A stretch of 64,000 nt of DNA from G963662905 sp965230045 (GTDB taxonomy: Bacteria; Bacteroidota; Bacteroidia; Bacteroidales; WRLA01). The stretch spans positions 1,364,001 to 1,428,000 of the forward strand of contig OZ245940.1 in NCBI GenBank assembly GCA_965230045.1, written 5' to 3'. The notes beneath the pieces are model-generated. The model was given only the letters and a program-made list of their open reading frames with translations. It was not told where the DNA came from and searched no databases. Below, in pieces: positions 1 through 8,382 of the stretch (position 1 is the first letter of the stretch; each line of letters begins with the position of its first letter). The position numbers and the translations under genes are program-made.

Positions 1-1570
1 GGAGCATCTGCCGGAAGCGTTTCTTTTTTCGGTAGGAAAAGAAAGTGCCTGCTGCAGCAGTGATGAGTGCGGCCAGTAGTCCGATGACACCCCAGATATT
101 ATCCAGTTTCGACCAGAAGTTGTCCCATAATCCTTCTTTAGCGGTTGTGTCAATTGCTTGATTATCTGCTTTGTGCAGAATAGTAACCGGGTCGCCTTTG
201 CTGAGCTTGGTTTCATTTTGGGGTTTCAGTACGGTAAAGCTCTCGTTCAAATGATATGCGTCTGATTCCAATTGTGTTTTATAATGGCCTTCCGATATTT
301 CAAAGGTATATTCATCTGTAATTCCATCGTTTGTGCCATAATGCACCATCCAGTATTGGTTTTTTCCGTCATAATCAAGACGCGTTTTTACGGGGAATGC
401 CCCGAGTATTTTATTTTTAAACAGAGGAGGGAAATCCGATATAACATCTATTGGCTGGTCGTGATTAAAAAGCAGTTTATTGTTGAGATAGGCAGAGATG
501 GAGTATATATTCTGTTTGGGATGGTAAATTTTAAAAATTATGGAATCAGCAGCATCCGAAACGGGATTTTCCAAAACCTGAAAGCGGTTTGTGCCCATAA
601 GTTCTTCGCGGCAACGTTGGAGCAAAAATTCGATAGTGTCGTTATCCGGACTTGTTTTCGTTTTGTCGTAGCGCAAATAGATTTTGGGTTTGTTACGTTT
701 TACGCCGCAGAGTGGCCTGAGGCCGTTGTAAAAGCTGTCATCTATTGGAAACCATTGTGTTATGCCCAGGATATTTTTGAAAATTCGGTTATATGTCTCC
801 AGGTTTTCATGGGCATGAAACATAAAATCTTTTACCTGACGGCGTGTTTTTTCATCTGTTCCTACTGCAAAAACATATGCATTGTAGGGTATAAGGCCGG
901 TCTTATGCAAAAGGCGTAAGTCGGAAGTATCGATGGACGGCTCCTGAATAAGGGCTTCAATATAAGTGGCTATACCATCGGTTTTTCCATCCTGCAGCGC
1001 CTTTATGGATAAAATATGGGAACCCGAAAAAAGTTCCTCGGAAGTGAAGTCCATACTGGGTTCGATACCATTTTTTATCAAGACATTGTAGGGTAGTTTG
1101 TAGCCGGATGTGGAAAGTGTATGCGTAAACATAAACCTTTTTCCTTTAAGATCGGATAATGTGTATGTGTTGCTGCTGTCAAAAACTACAATTACACCGT
1201 AATATCCTTTACGGCCATTTGCAATATGTGAAGCGAAAGCCTCGATATCGGTAAAACCATTGGCATCAAATTCTTTTTTGGCATCGATATAGGCATTGGG
1301 CGAGAATATAGCCATGTCAATTTCATTATGCATTAAGGCGTATTTCAACCGGTCGTAGGGATATACTTCCAGGCTTGCTTCCTTTCCCGTAACACGTGCT
1401 ATCTCCTGCACAACAGGGTAGTACGTGCTGTTAATTTTTGTGGAATCGCAATAATCAACTACGCCTAAAATGAAACTGTCGGCTTTCTTTTGTGTCTGAG
1501 CATTGAGTGAGACAGAATGAAGAGAGAAACACAGAAGACTTAAGATAAAAATATTGAATTTGTGTTTCAT
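1..1570 (-). CDS. PhnD-like periplasmic substrate-binding protein with C-terminal membrane anchor (partial)
   Basis: Reading the minus strand from an ATG at 1570 gives an open frame to the window edge, at least 523 codons, so the C-terminus is missing. It starts with a signal peptide (basic MKHKF, hydrophobic stretch, LNAQ cleavage region). About 250 residues follow that look like a PhnD/phosphonate-type binding protein: GVVDYCDS near residue 37, DMAIFSPNAY, a SDLKGKRFMFTH strand typical of this fold, and IKALQDGKTDGIATY. A second soluble region of about 200 residues leads to one membrane helix at roughly 495-515 (WGVIGLLAALITAAAGTFF) and a basic RKKKR start of a cytoplasmic tail. The family usually delivers phosphonate or phosphate-like ligands to ABC transporters. 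Here the membrane anchor suggests a sensor rather than a free binding protein. What follows the helix cannot be seen. Confidence 0.7.
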   Translation of the reverse strand, partial: MKHKFNIFILSLLCFSLHSVSLNAQTQKKADSFILGVVDYCDSTKINSTYYPVVQEIARVTGKEASLEVYPYDRLKYALMHNEIDMAIFSPNAYIDAKKEFDANGFTDIEAFASHIANGRKGYYGVIVVFDSSNTYTLSDLKGKRFMFTHTLSTSGYKLPYNVLIKNGIEPSMDFTSEELFSGSHILSIKALQDGKTDGIATYIEALIQEPSIDTSDLRLLHKTGLIPYNAYVFAVGTDEKTRRQVKDFMFHAHENLETYNRIFKNILGITQWFPIDDSFYNGLRPLCGVKRNKPKIYLRYDKTKTSPDNDTIEFLLQRCREELMGTNRFQVLENPVSDAADSIIFKIYHPKQNIYSISAYLNNKLLFNHDQPIDVISDFPPLFKNKILGAFPVKTRLDYDGKNQYWMVHYGTNDGITDEYTFEISEGHYKTQLESDAYHLNESFTVLKPQNETKLSKGDPVTILHKADNQAIDTTAKEGLWDNFWSKLDNIWGVIGLLAALITAAAGTFFSYRKKKRFRQML

Positions 1571-1826
1571 GACTGTATTTGTTTTTGTGATATATGGTGT
1601 CGAAAAATAAGCATTTTTTATTAAAAAGCCCAAAAATAATTTTCGTAATTTTTTTATCCTGATCCCTCCATGATATTTCGGGATGATCACATTCGACATG
1701 CTCAGTGGCTGCTTTCATACCTCAATCAAGAAAATAGAGGTTCTACCAAGAATTTCGTGGGTATTTATAATTTTGAGATTAAAAGTATTTAGAGATATAT
1801 TGATTGGTTATTTATAAAAAAATTCT

Positions 1827-2096
1827 GATCTCCAACAGATTCCTCCCTCCCGATAACTATCGGGACAAAGCCTTAACCACTTTGTTTGGCTTTGTTCCGA
1901 TCGGAATGACGCTGTTTATTAAGCGTTTAAGGCAAATGCGGCTTGGTCACTGAGCGTCCTGTGGTGAGCGTAGCCGAACCAAGTCGAAGTGCGCCGCATT
2001 TGCCCTCTGACTTTTTAAAACCCGTCATTCCGACAAAGTTTTCCGAAGCATGAGGTATTCCGATAGCTATCGGAAGGAGGAATCTGTAAGAGATTT
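1827..2096. repeat. 270-bp MITE-like inverted repeat element
   Basis: Left arm 1827-1865 (gatctccaacagattcctcc, then cgataactatcggg) is the imperfect reverse complement of right arm 2057-2096 (ccgatagctatcgg, then aggaggaatctgtaagagat). Nested inside are cggaatgacg and cgtcattccg as a second inverted pair. No transposase is present, so it looks like a non-autonomous palindromic element. Confidence 0.6.
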
Positions 2097-2206
2097 AACT
2101 TTAGTCTTTCCACGAAATTCCTAGTAGAACCAAAATAGATATCCTTTCTTTTGCAGCGGTTTTAATGTGCAATAGGATATTTTGTGAATTATTCAGGTTA
2201 AGTTGA

Positions 2207-2330
2207 TTTCGTCTATAAAGTCCACTAACTTTCCCGTAGCTACGGGACTTGCCCGAAAAATGCTTACTTCGGCAATGCTCAGCACAGGCATTTACACCAG
2301 TAAACACTGCTTTTTCGGGCTGCGCAAGCC
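2207..2330. repeat. Interspersed palindromic element, family B copy 1
   Basis: It begins with ttcgtctataaagtc, which is also found at 15701-15715. It contains a cccgtagctacggg palindrome and long imperfect arms (gcccgaaaaatgcttac against gtaaacactgctttttcgggc). Non-coding. Confidence 0.5.
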
Positions 2331-2384
2331 TCGTTATCGAACTTTCTAGCTCAGAAACACGACATTATATTGACAGACACTAGT

Positions 2385-2537
2385 TTCTGTCCAAAAAGTT
2401 GGGTTTTGGTTCAGAATGTTCGAGGTCGAGGTGTTGTGCTGCGATGCATTGCGATGTGCTGCGTTGTAGTGAGCGTAGCCGAACCAAACGTAGCCGAAGT
2501 GCTTTCGCAGGGCTGAAAACTAGGAGTCCCGTCTTTA
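2385..2537. repeat. Interspersed palindromic element, family A, degenerate copy
   Basis: It contains ttcagaatgttcgaggtcga and then ttcgcagggctgaaaac followed by ggagtcccgtct. These match, in order, the element at 11412-11559 read on the other strand. The second half of the element is missing here. Confidence 0.6.
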
Positions 2538-2567
2538 CTGCATTTTTCTACAGCAATTATTTTACCC

Positions 2568-2575
2568 TATATTTG
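2568..2575 (+). promoter_or_regulatory. Predicted Bacteroidota -7 box
   Basis: TATATTTG fits the TAnnTTTG consensus. It lies 16 bp before the MBOAT ATG, which implies a very short leader. No clear -33 TTG was assigned. Confidence 0.5.
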
Positions 2576-2591
2576 CCGCAAAATTCAGGAT

Positions 2592-4043
2592 ATGCTCTTC
2601 AGTTCGCTGATATTTTTATATGCTTTCCTTCCTTTGGTGCTGATCCTTAACTTTTTGATAAGGAAAGAATACAGGAATCGCATGTTGCTGATATCCAGTT
2701 TGATATTCTTTGCCTGGGGCGGCGTTTCCTATACCTTGATTTTGATATCTTCCCTGCTGATCAATTATGTTTCGGGCTTGCTTATTGAAAAATACCGGGG
2801 CAAACCGGCTTCAAAATACGCCCTGATTGTGGGGGTAGTGCTCAATATGGGCATACTGGGCGTTTATAAATATGCCAATTTTATCGTCGAAAACATCAAT
2901 TATTTCTTTGGGCTATTCGGCGATTATCAGATTTCTGATCCGGGTATTATCCTTCCACTTGGCATATCATTTTATACTTTTCAGGCGGTTTCCTATATTG
3001 TTGATTTATACAGGAAAGAGGCTGAGGTTCAGCGGAATTTTTTCAAACTGGCCCTTTATATCAGCTTTTTTCCACAACTCATTGCCGGGCCTATTGTTCG
3101 TTACCAAAATATCGCAGAGCAGCTTACAAAACGCAAAAATCACCGGGCAAACCTTACCTACGGTGTCCGTCGTTTTGTAATGGGTTTGTCAAAAAAAGTA
3201 TTGCTTGCCAATCAGTTTGGACTGGTGGCCGATAAGGCTTTTGCTGTTGGTATTACCGACCTGAACAGCTCAACGGCCTGGGTTGGCGTTTTGGCCTATA
3301 CCATGCAGATTTATTTCGATTTTTCAGGTTATTCGGATATGGCAATCGGCCTCGGCCGGATGTTCGGGTTTCGCTTACCCGAGAATTTCAATTTTCCCTA
3401 CATCTCGCGTTCCATCAGGGAGTTTTGGCAGCGCTGGCATATCACTTTGGGTATCTGGTTTAAAAATTACCTGTATTTCCCTTTGGGCGGAAGTAAAAAA
3501 AGGCCGAACCGCACCATCATTAACCTTTTAATTGTGTTTTTTGCTACATCAATTTGGCATGGGGCCAGTTGGAATTTTGTGATTTGGGGTATGACCCATG
3601 GGTTTTTCATGATGCTCGAACGGCTGGGATTAGGAAAAATAATGGATCGGATGTGGCGCCCGGTACAGCATTTTTACGCTTTGCTCATTATTTCGGTTAC
3701 CCGTGTGTTTTTCCGCGCCGAAAGCTTTGATTATGCCTGGGCTTTTTTTAAAAAGCTGTTTGTTTTTGATTTCTCGCGCCTGCATGTGGATGTCGGGCCG
3801 CTGGTGAATAACGGTACTTTTATTTTTATCACCGTCATCGGGATTTTAAGTGCTACGCCATTCTGGATAAACCTGGGCAATCGCCTTAAAAAGCTTGAAA
3901 CGGGCAATTATCCACGCTCGCGTTTTACAGGGATTAATCTCGGCGAAATTGGCGGTGCCTTGCTCGTGATCATTGCCTTGTTTCTGTGCACCATGCTTTT
4001 AGTGTCCGATTCGTATAATCCGTTTATTTATTTCAGATTCTGA
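2592..4043 (+). CDS. MBOAT family membrane O-acyltransferase (AlgI-like)
   Basis: A polytopic membrane protein of 483 residues, the usual AlgI/DltB size. It moves acetyl groups from the cytoplasm across the membrane for transfer to an exported polysaccharide. Family landmarks are YLYFPLGG with the preceding WQRWHITLG stretch, and the conserved histidine in SIWHGASWNF. Most of the rest is hydrophobic helices. The next gene, 2 bp downstream, encodes an AlgJ/AlgX-like SGNH protein, the usual periplasmic partner. No polysaccharide synthase is visible in the window, so the acceptor polymer is unknown. Confidence 0.9.
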   Translation: MLFSSLIFLYAFLPLVLILNFLIRKEYRNRMLLISSLIFFAWGGVSYTLILISSLLINYVSGLLIEKYRGKPASKYALIVGVVLNMGILGVYKYANFIVENINYFFGLFGDYQISDPGIILPLGISFYTFQAVSYIVDLYRKEAEVQRNFFKLALYISFFPQLIAGPIVRYQNIAEQLTKRKNHRANLTYGVRRFVMGLSKKVLLANQFGLVADKAFAVGITDLNSSTAWVGVLAYTMQIYFDFSGYSDMAIGLGRMFGFRLPENFNFPYISRSIREFWQRWHITLGIWFKNYLYFPLGGSKKRPNRTIINLLIVFFATSIWHGASWNFVIWGMTHGFFMMLERLGLGKIMDRMWRPVQHFYALLIISVTRVFFRAESFDYAWAFFKKLFVFDFSRLHVDVGPLVNNGTFIFITVIGILSATPFWINLGNRLKKLETGNYPRSRFTGINLGEIGGALLVIIALFLCTMLLVSDSYNPFIYFRF

Positions 4044-4045
4044 TC

Positions 4046-5221
4046 ATGCACCGAAATTACCGCATCATATACCGTATTTTACCGGCACTTTTTATCGTGT
4101 TTTTGGTTTTGCCCTGGCTGAATATGCGCCTGCATCTCATCAAAGATGAAAGCACAGAAAACCGGACAATGGCCGAAAAACCGGTACTTGACCTGACTTT
4201 TGCCGAGAATTTTCCCCACGAATATGATGAATATTGGGACGATAACTTTGGCTTCAGGAATAACTATGTGCTGGTCAACAGCTATGTAAACTATAAGTTT
4301 TTTAGCCGCTCGGTTGTCCCTGAAAAAGTGCATGTCGGGAAAGGTGGCTGGCTTTATCCGGTTCAGGATGAGTCGCTTCCTGTTTATCGTGGCCAAAATC
4401 AATATCCGGCAGAAAAATTAGTTTCTTTTTATGATGAGATAAAGAAAAGGCGCGATTATCTCAAAGAGAAAGGAATCGCCTATTATATTTTTTTGGTGCC
4501 GACAAAAGCTTCCGTTTACCCGGAATATGTCGGCAGCAAATATCAGGCTTTTGATTTGCCCGATAGTGTTTTGGCACGAACGGAACAATTGATGGATTTC
4601 CTGAAAACGACGGATGTGGCCGATAATATCTTTTATATGAAAGACACTCTGATGTCGCTAAAAAAGAAGCATCATCTGTATTATAAAAATGACCACCACT
4701 GGAATTCCTTAGGAGCAAAGTATGCAGCAGGATTTATGCTGGAAAAATTACAGAAAAGATTTCCGCAACTGCATAATTTTGCTGCGGATGAGGAATATGA
4801 GCTTCAAATGCTCCGAAAAAATTATGGCGATTTAACTGCGATGCTGGGCATACGCTCCATTGTTAAAGATGATTACCCGGAATTGATCCCGCTCGATTCG
4901 GCCAATCTTTATTCCAAAGGCGAAAAGAAAGATTATAAAGTACCGGAGAAATTTCCTTATCCCTGGGATTATTATCATTATTACAAAACAAATAAGGACA
5001 ATGCGCCACGTGCGCTTATTATCAGGGATTCCTTTACCAACCACCTCATACCATTTTTGAGCCGTTCCTTTAAAGAATCGGTTTATATCTGGGATGGCTG
5101 GAAATACCGGCTAAATCAGCCAATTTTAAATAATGAACAACCGGATGTGCTGATTGAAATTATCATCGAAAACAATGCGGATCATATTTTAAAATATCCG
5201 CTCAGGATAAAAAAAGACTAA
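4046..5221 (+). CDS. AlgJ/AlgX-like SGNH-fold O-acetyltransferase (DHHW family)
   Basis: 391 residues with an N-terminal signal anchor (residues 8-25, ILPALFIVFLVLPWL) and a large periplasmic domain. The catalytic-type motif NDHHWN is at 215-220, and RDSF at 327-330 supplies the likely nucleophile serine of the SGNH fold. GGWLY near residue 100 is typical of alginate acetylation proteins. It is coupled to the upstream MBOAT gene. The likely role is to place acetyl groups delivered by the MBOAT partner onto a secreted or cell-wall glycan. The substrate cannot be deduced. Confidence 0.85.
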   Translation: MHRNYRIIYRILPALFIVFLVLPWLNMRLHLIKDESTENRTMAEKPVLDLTFAENFPHEYDEYWDDNFGFRNNYVLVNSYVNYKFFSRSVVPEKVHVGKGGWLYPVQDESLPVYRGQNQYPAEKLVSFYDEIKKRRDYLKEKGIAYYIFLVPTKASVYPEYVGSKYQAFDLPDSVLARTEQLMDFLKTTDVADNIFYMKDTLMSLKKKHHLYYKNDHHWNSLGAKYAAGFMLEKLQKRFPQLHNFAADEEYELQMLRKNYGDLTAMLGIRSIVKDDYPELIPLDSANLYSKGEKKDYKVPEKFPYPWDYYHYYKTNKDNAPRALIIRDSFTNHLIPFLSRSFKESVYIWDGWKYRLNQPILNNEQPDVLIEIIIENNADHILKYPLRIKKD

Positions 5222-5236
5222 GCCCGTTCCCACCGC

Positions 5237-6565
5237 TTACGATGGTTTTCTTCTGTTTCCACCTTTTTTGTTGTCTTTTCTATTACGCGTATTATTGGGT
5301 TTCCGGTCGTTTTGAGCCCTGCGTTTATTGTTGTTATTATTTCGGTTTGCACTGTTAGCATTTCTTTTCCCGTAAAACTTCCTTCCGCCCTGTCGTTTGC
5401 CCCTGTAGCCCACTTTCCATTGCGGCCCTTCACCTAAATCCTCTGGTAGTTCCAGCCGGGGCACTTCTTTTTCAATCAGCTTTTCGATGCGCGCAAAACG
5501 GTTCATATCATCGGGTTTGACCAAAGTAACGGCTTCCCCTTTTGCATCGGCGCGACCGGTACGGCCAATACGATGCACATAATCTTCGGCATCATTGGGC
5601 ACATCAAAATTGATAACCATATTGATGCCTTTGATGTCGATTCCACGGCTGAGCAGGTTGGTGGCAATTAAAATCCGGGTTTTTCGCGCTTTAAATCGAA
5701 GCAGCATTTCTTCCCGCTCATTTTGCTCCAGATCGGAACTGATGCCTTCCACAGATTTGTTTTTCTTGCGCAAAGCCCGCAGAATATCCCGGACACTTTT
5801 TTTCTTTTCCGTGAAAATCAGGATGCTTTCAAAATCAGGATGTTCCTGAACAATTTTATTCACCAAAGGAACTTTCTGTTCTTCGTAAACCAAATAAATA
5901 CCCTGATTGATTCCTTCGGCGGGTTTGGATATCTGTGTTTGTACTTTTATCGGATTGTTCAGGATTTGCTGTGCCAGTTTTTCAACTTTGGGCGGCATAG
6001 TGGCACTGAAAAGCAAACTTTGCCTGTTTTTGGGCAATTTGGCAATGATTTGCATGATGTCGTCAAAAAAGCCAATATCCAGCATGCGGTCAGCTTCATC
6101 GAGGATCAAATGCTCCAGATGATCAAAATTGGTATAGCGCATATTGAGATGCGACAACAATTTTCCCGGTGTGGCGATGATGATGTCCGTTCCCCTTGAC
6201 AGGGCTTTTTTCTCTGTTTCCCAATCTGTTCCGTCGCCACCGCCATAAATGGCAATGGATTCAATCGAAGAAAAATAAGCGATGCCCTGGATTTGCTGGT
6301 CAATTTGCATGGCCAGTTCGCGCGTGGGGACAATCACCAAAGTGTTGACCCCTTTGGATTTATTTTGGTGCGAAATAAGTTTGTGCAAGACAGGAAGCAC
6401 AAAGGCAGCTGTTTTTCCTGTTCCTGTTTGTGCGCTGGCAATTAAGTCGTTACCGTCAATTATTTCCGGAATAGACATCTCCTGAATAGGAGTGGGGTTT
6501 TCAAATCCCATATATGAAATGGCTTCAAGAATCTGTTCATCAAGCCCAAAATCGGCAAAAGTCAT
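5237..6565 (-). CDS. DEAD-box ATP-dependent RNA helicase
   Basis: 442 residues from ATG 6565. An upstream in-frame start at 6634 would add 23 hydrophobic residues that do not belong to the family and overlap a terminator hairpin, so I prefer 6565. All helicase motifs are present: AQTGTGKT 45-52, PTRELA 80-85, DEAD 156-159, SAT 187-189 and HRIGRTGR 331-338. The last 80 residues are a low-complexity basic tail rich in Arg, Asn, Lys and Gly, typical of RhlE/CsdA-like helicases that remodel rRNA or mRNA structure. It converges on the acetyltransferase gene with a 15-bp gap. Confidence 0.93.
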   Translation of the reverse strand: MTFADFGLDEQILEAISYMGFENPTPIQEMSIPEIIDGNDLIASAQTGTGKTAAFVLPVLHKLISHQNKSKGVNTLVIVPTRELAMQIDQQIQGIAYFSSIESIAIYGGGDGTDWETEKKALSRGTDIIIATPGKLLSHLNMRYTNFDHLEHLILDEADRMLDIGFFDDIMQIIAKLPKNRQSLLFSATMPPKVEKLAQQILNNPIKVQTQISKPAEGINQGIYLVYEEQKVPLVNKIVQEHPDFESILIFTEKKKSVRDILRALRKKNKSVEGISSDLEQNEREEMLLRFKARKTRILIATNLLSRGIDIKGINMVINFDVPNDAEDYVHRIGRTGRADAKGEAVTLVKPDDMNRFARIEKLIEKEVPRLELPEDLGEGPQWKVGYRGKRQGGRKFYGKRNANSANRNNNNNKRRAQNDRKPNNTRNRKDNKKGGNRRKPS

Positions 6566-6619
6566 ATGTTTTATCAAAGTTTTCGAGCGTAAAAGTACAA
6601 TATATGACTGTAGCAGCAT

Positions 6620-6653
6620 AAAAAAACAGGCCAATTCAATGAAATGGCCTGTT
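6620..6653 (-). terminator. Rho-independent terminator of the lamin-tail gene
   Basis: On the minus strand AACAGGCCA and TGGCCTGTT form a 9-bp stem followed by a run of seven Ts. It lies just beyond the stop codon of the 6670-7443 gene. Confidence 0.8.
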
Positions 6654-6669
6654 ATTCAAAAAATCCGAA

Positions 6670-7443
6670 TTATTTATTGATGCTGAATTTTCGGCAGATT
6701 TGCGTTTCTGCACCCAGCAAACTCATGAAATATAAGCCGGATGGCAGATTTTCTGTGTTGATGCGTAACTGCTTATTGTCCACCAATTGGCTGAAAACAA
6801 TGCGTCCGCTGATGTCTATAATCCTGACTTCTTGTACTGCAGAACCGGTAAATTCAATATTCAGGTTTGTACTGCAAGGATTTGGATAGAGACTGATATT
6901 GGTGATGCCTTCATTTCCGGCAATAGATGAAGTGTGCTCATTGGCAGCACCGGGCGTATAATTTTCCATGAAGTACCATGCGTCAGTGCCGTCCGGATAC
7001 CGTCCATAAGAAATGTCGGTTTCCTGTGCCGGGAAAGTCAACGAATCCACAAATTCTTCATCGGGAGACCAAAAACCAATAGCTTCGCCATCGCCGCTCA
7101 ATTTGAAATCCAGGTTCATTACGCTGGAGCCTTCCTCTTTATTGGCATAAAAAACGATAAAACCACCTGCCGGAACAGTTACCGAATCAGGGTAAGTGCC
7201 CGGGATCTGAAACATTTTTTCAGGATCAACAAGGTCGTCGCTCATATAATAACCTGCCAGGTTAATGGCTTCACTGCCGGCATTGTGGATTTCAATCCAA
7301 TCGGGATAATCGCCCTGTGGGCCGGGAAAGGCCTGGTCATTACTGGCCATAAACTCATTGATAAAAAGCTGTGCATTTGCACCCAATGAGAAAGCAAGAA
7401 AAAGGATCATGGTCAATCCAAATTGTGTAAGATTTTTTTTCAT
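6670..7443 (-). CDS. Secreted lamin-tail-domain protein with T9SS type A sorting domain
   Basis: 257 residues from ATG 7443, chosen because it begins a clean signal peptide (MKKNLTQFGLTMILFLAFSL, cleaved after GANA). The first domain is a lamin-tail fold (INEFMASND, PDWIEIHNAG, AINLAGYYMSDD). The last 75 residues form a Por secretion C-terminal domain (LYPNPCSTNL, VRIIDISGRIV, LPSGLYFMSL, ending KFSINK). It is therefore expected to cross the outer membrane through the type IX system and be attached to the surface. Its lamin-tail unit closely resembles those of the lipoprotein at 14604-15698. Confidence 0.85.
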   Translation of the reverse strand: MKKNLTQFGLTMILFLAFSLGANAQLFINEFMASNDQAFPGPQGDYPDWIEIHNAGSEAINLAGYYMSDDLVDPEKMFQIPGTYPDSVTVPAGGFIVFYANKEEGSSVMNLDFKLSGDGEAIGFWSPDEEFVDSLTFPAQETDISYGRYPDGTDAWYFMENYTPGAANEHTSSIAGNEGITNISLYPNPCSTNLNIEFTGSAVQEVRIIDISGRIVFSQLVDNKQLRINTENLPSGLYFMSLLGAETQICRKFSINK

Positions 7444-7698
7444 AAGCCTGTCTTTTAAAGTTGATAAATTTAATTCGATAACAATATTACAAATTGAAAC
7501 ACTATTATCCAAAATATTTTCCTTGATAATTTTACTACAGGCTCATGATAAAGTCATTTAGGGCGTGCTGTTGCAGTTCGACAAGTCGTTATTTAATTAC
7601 CATTAAGTCAGTTAGTTATATTTTACTTTTACCACTACATTCGCCTTAATTCCTGCATTTCGCTAATTCTGATATGTCTTTCCTGCAACAGAATTGAG

Positions 7699-7706
7699 TA
7701 TCTTTG
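7699..7706 (+). promoter_or_regulatory. Predicted -7 box for the phosphate uptake genes
   Basis: TATCTTTG matches TAnnTTTG exactly, 25 bp before the chosen ATG at 7731. It supports that start over an upstream TTG that overlaps the box. Confidence 0.6.
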
Positions 7707-7730
7707 AATCAAATTTTAATTCCGGCTCAT

Positions 7731-8381
7731 ATGGCATTGTTGTTTAAAAAGACAAAGAAAATCATCCGCGATATTGATGAGTATATTAATACTGTAGAAC
7801 AAGGTGTGCTTGTTTTCCGCGGCGGTGTTACAGACTATTTAAACCATAATAAATCTGGTTTTAAAGATAAACTGAAAACAATTGATGCGCTTGAATCGGA
7901 TGCAGATAAGCTGCAAAGGCGCATTGACGATGAATTTTACCGGCATTCGTTATTGCCGCAAAATATTGGTGATATAGAAAATATGCTCGACCGTCTGGAT
8001 GAAATCATCGACATCTGCAAAGATAACCTCTATCAGTTTGAAGTAGAAATCCCTTCTGTACCTGCCGATTTGCGCGACTTGTATATACAACTTGCTGATA
8101 CTTCAGTGGAAGCAGCTTTGTCCGTAATTCCTGCGGTTCGGGTGTTTTTCCGTGAACCCGTAAAGGCCCGTGACATGCTTTCCAAAGTTTATTTCTATGA
8201 AAAGGAAACGGATCGTTTGGCGCGCAGTATCAAACGCAAATTGTTTCACGACCGCCCGGAGATGGAGTTGGCGCAAAAAATACACCTGCGCTATTTTGCC
8301 TTGCATATCGAGATAATTTCGGATAAAGCCGAAGCACTGGCAGATGCCTTATCAATCATGTCTTTAAAAATGAGTGTTTAG
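7731..8381 (+). CDS. DUF47 (PhoU-like) phosphate transport accessory protein
   Basis: 216 residues, all predicted helical, beginning MALLFKKTKKIIRDIDEYI. It has the DUF47/Pit-accessory pattern: two helical halves with acidic metal-binding stretches (DRLDEIIDICKD and YEKETDRLARSIKRKLF). These cytoplasmic PhoU-fold proteins sit beside PiT phosphate permeases and are thought to control their activity. The downstream PiT gene starts one base after the stop, so the pair is translationally coupled. Confidence 0.88.
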   Translation: MALLFKKTKKIIRDIDEYINTVEQGVLVFRGGVTDYLNHNKSGFKDKLKTIDALESDADKLQRRIDDEFYRHSLLPQNIGDIENMLDRLDEIIDICKDNLYQFEVEIPSVPADLRDLYIQLADTSVEAALSVIPAVRVFFREPVKARDMLSKVYFYEKETDRLARSIKRKLFHDRPEMELAQKIHLRYFALHIEIISDKAEALADALSIMSLKMSV

Positions 8382-8382
8382 T

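Larger units (their letters stand above)
1571..2591. other. 1-kb gene-free region filled with palindromic repeats
   Basis: No credible coding sequence is seen between the PhnD-like gene and the MBOAT gene. The stretch contains at least three inverted-repeat elements (1827-2096, 2207-2330, 2385-2537), listed separately. Open frames here merely read through repeat arms. Confidence 0.7.

Noticed and set aside
272..919. 215-codon open frame on the + strand
   Set aside because: It is antisense to the PhnD-like gene on the minus strand, which has a signal peptide and coherent domains. The + frame reads like a reverse-frame shadow.
2399..2650. 83-codon frame before the MBOAT gene
   Set aside because: It lies in a palindromic repeat and overlaps the true start. 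The Cys/Arg/Ser-rich translation has no protein-like pattern.
6566..6634. N-terminal extension of the DEAD-box helicase
   Set aside because: It would overlap a terminator hairpin and add a hydrophobic segment absent from the family.
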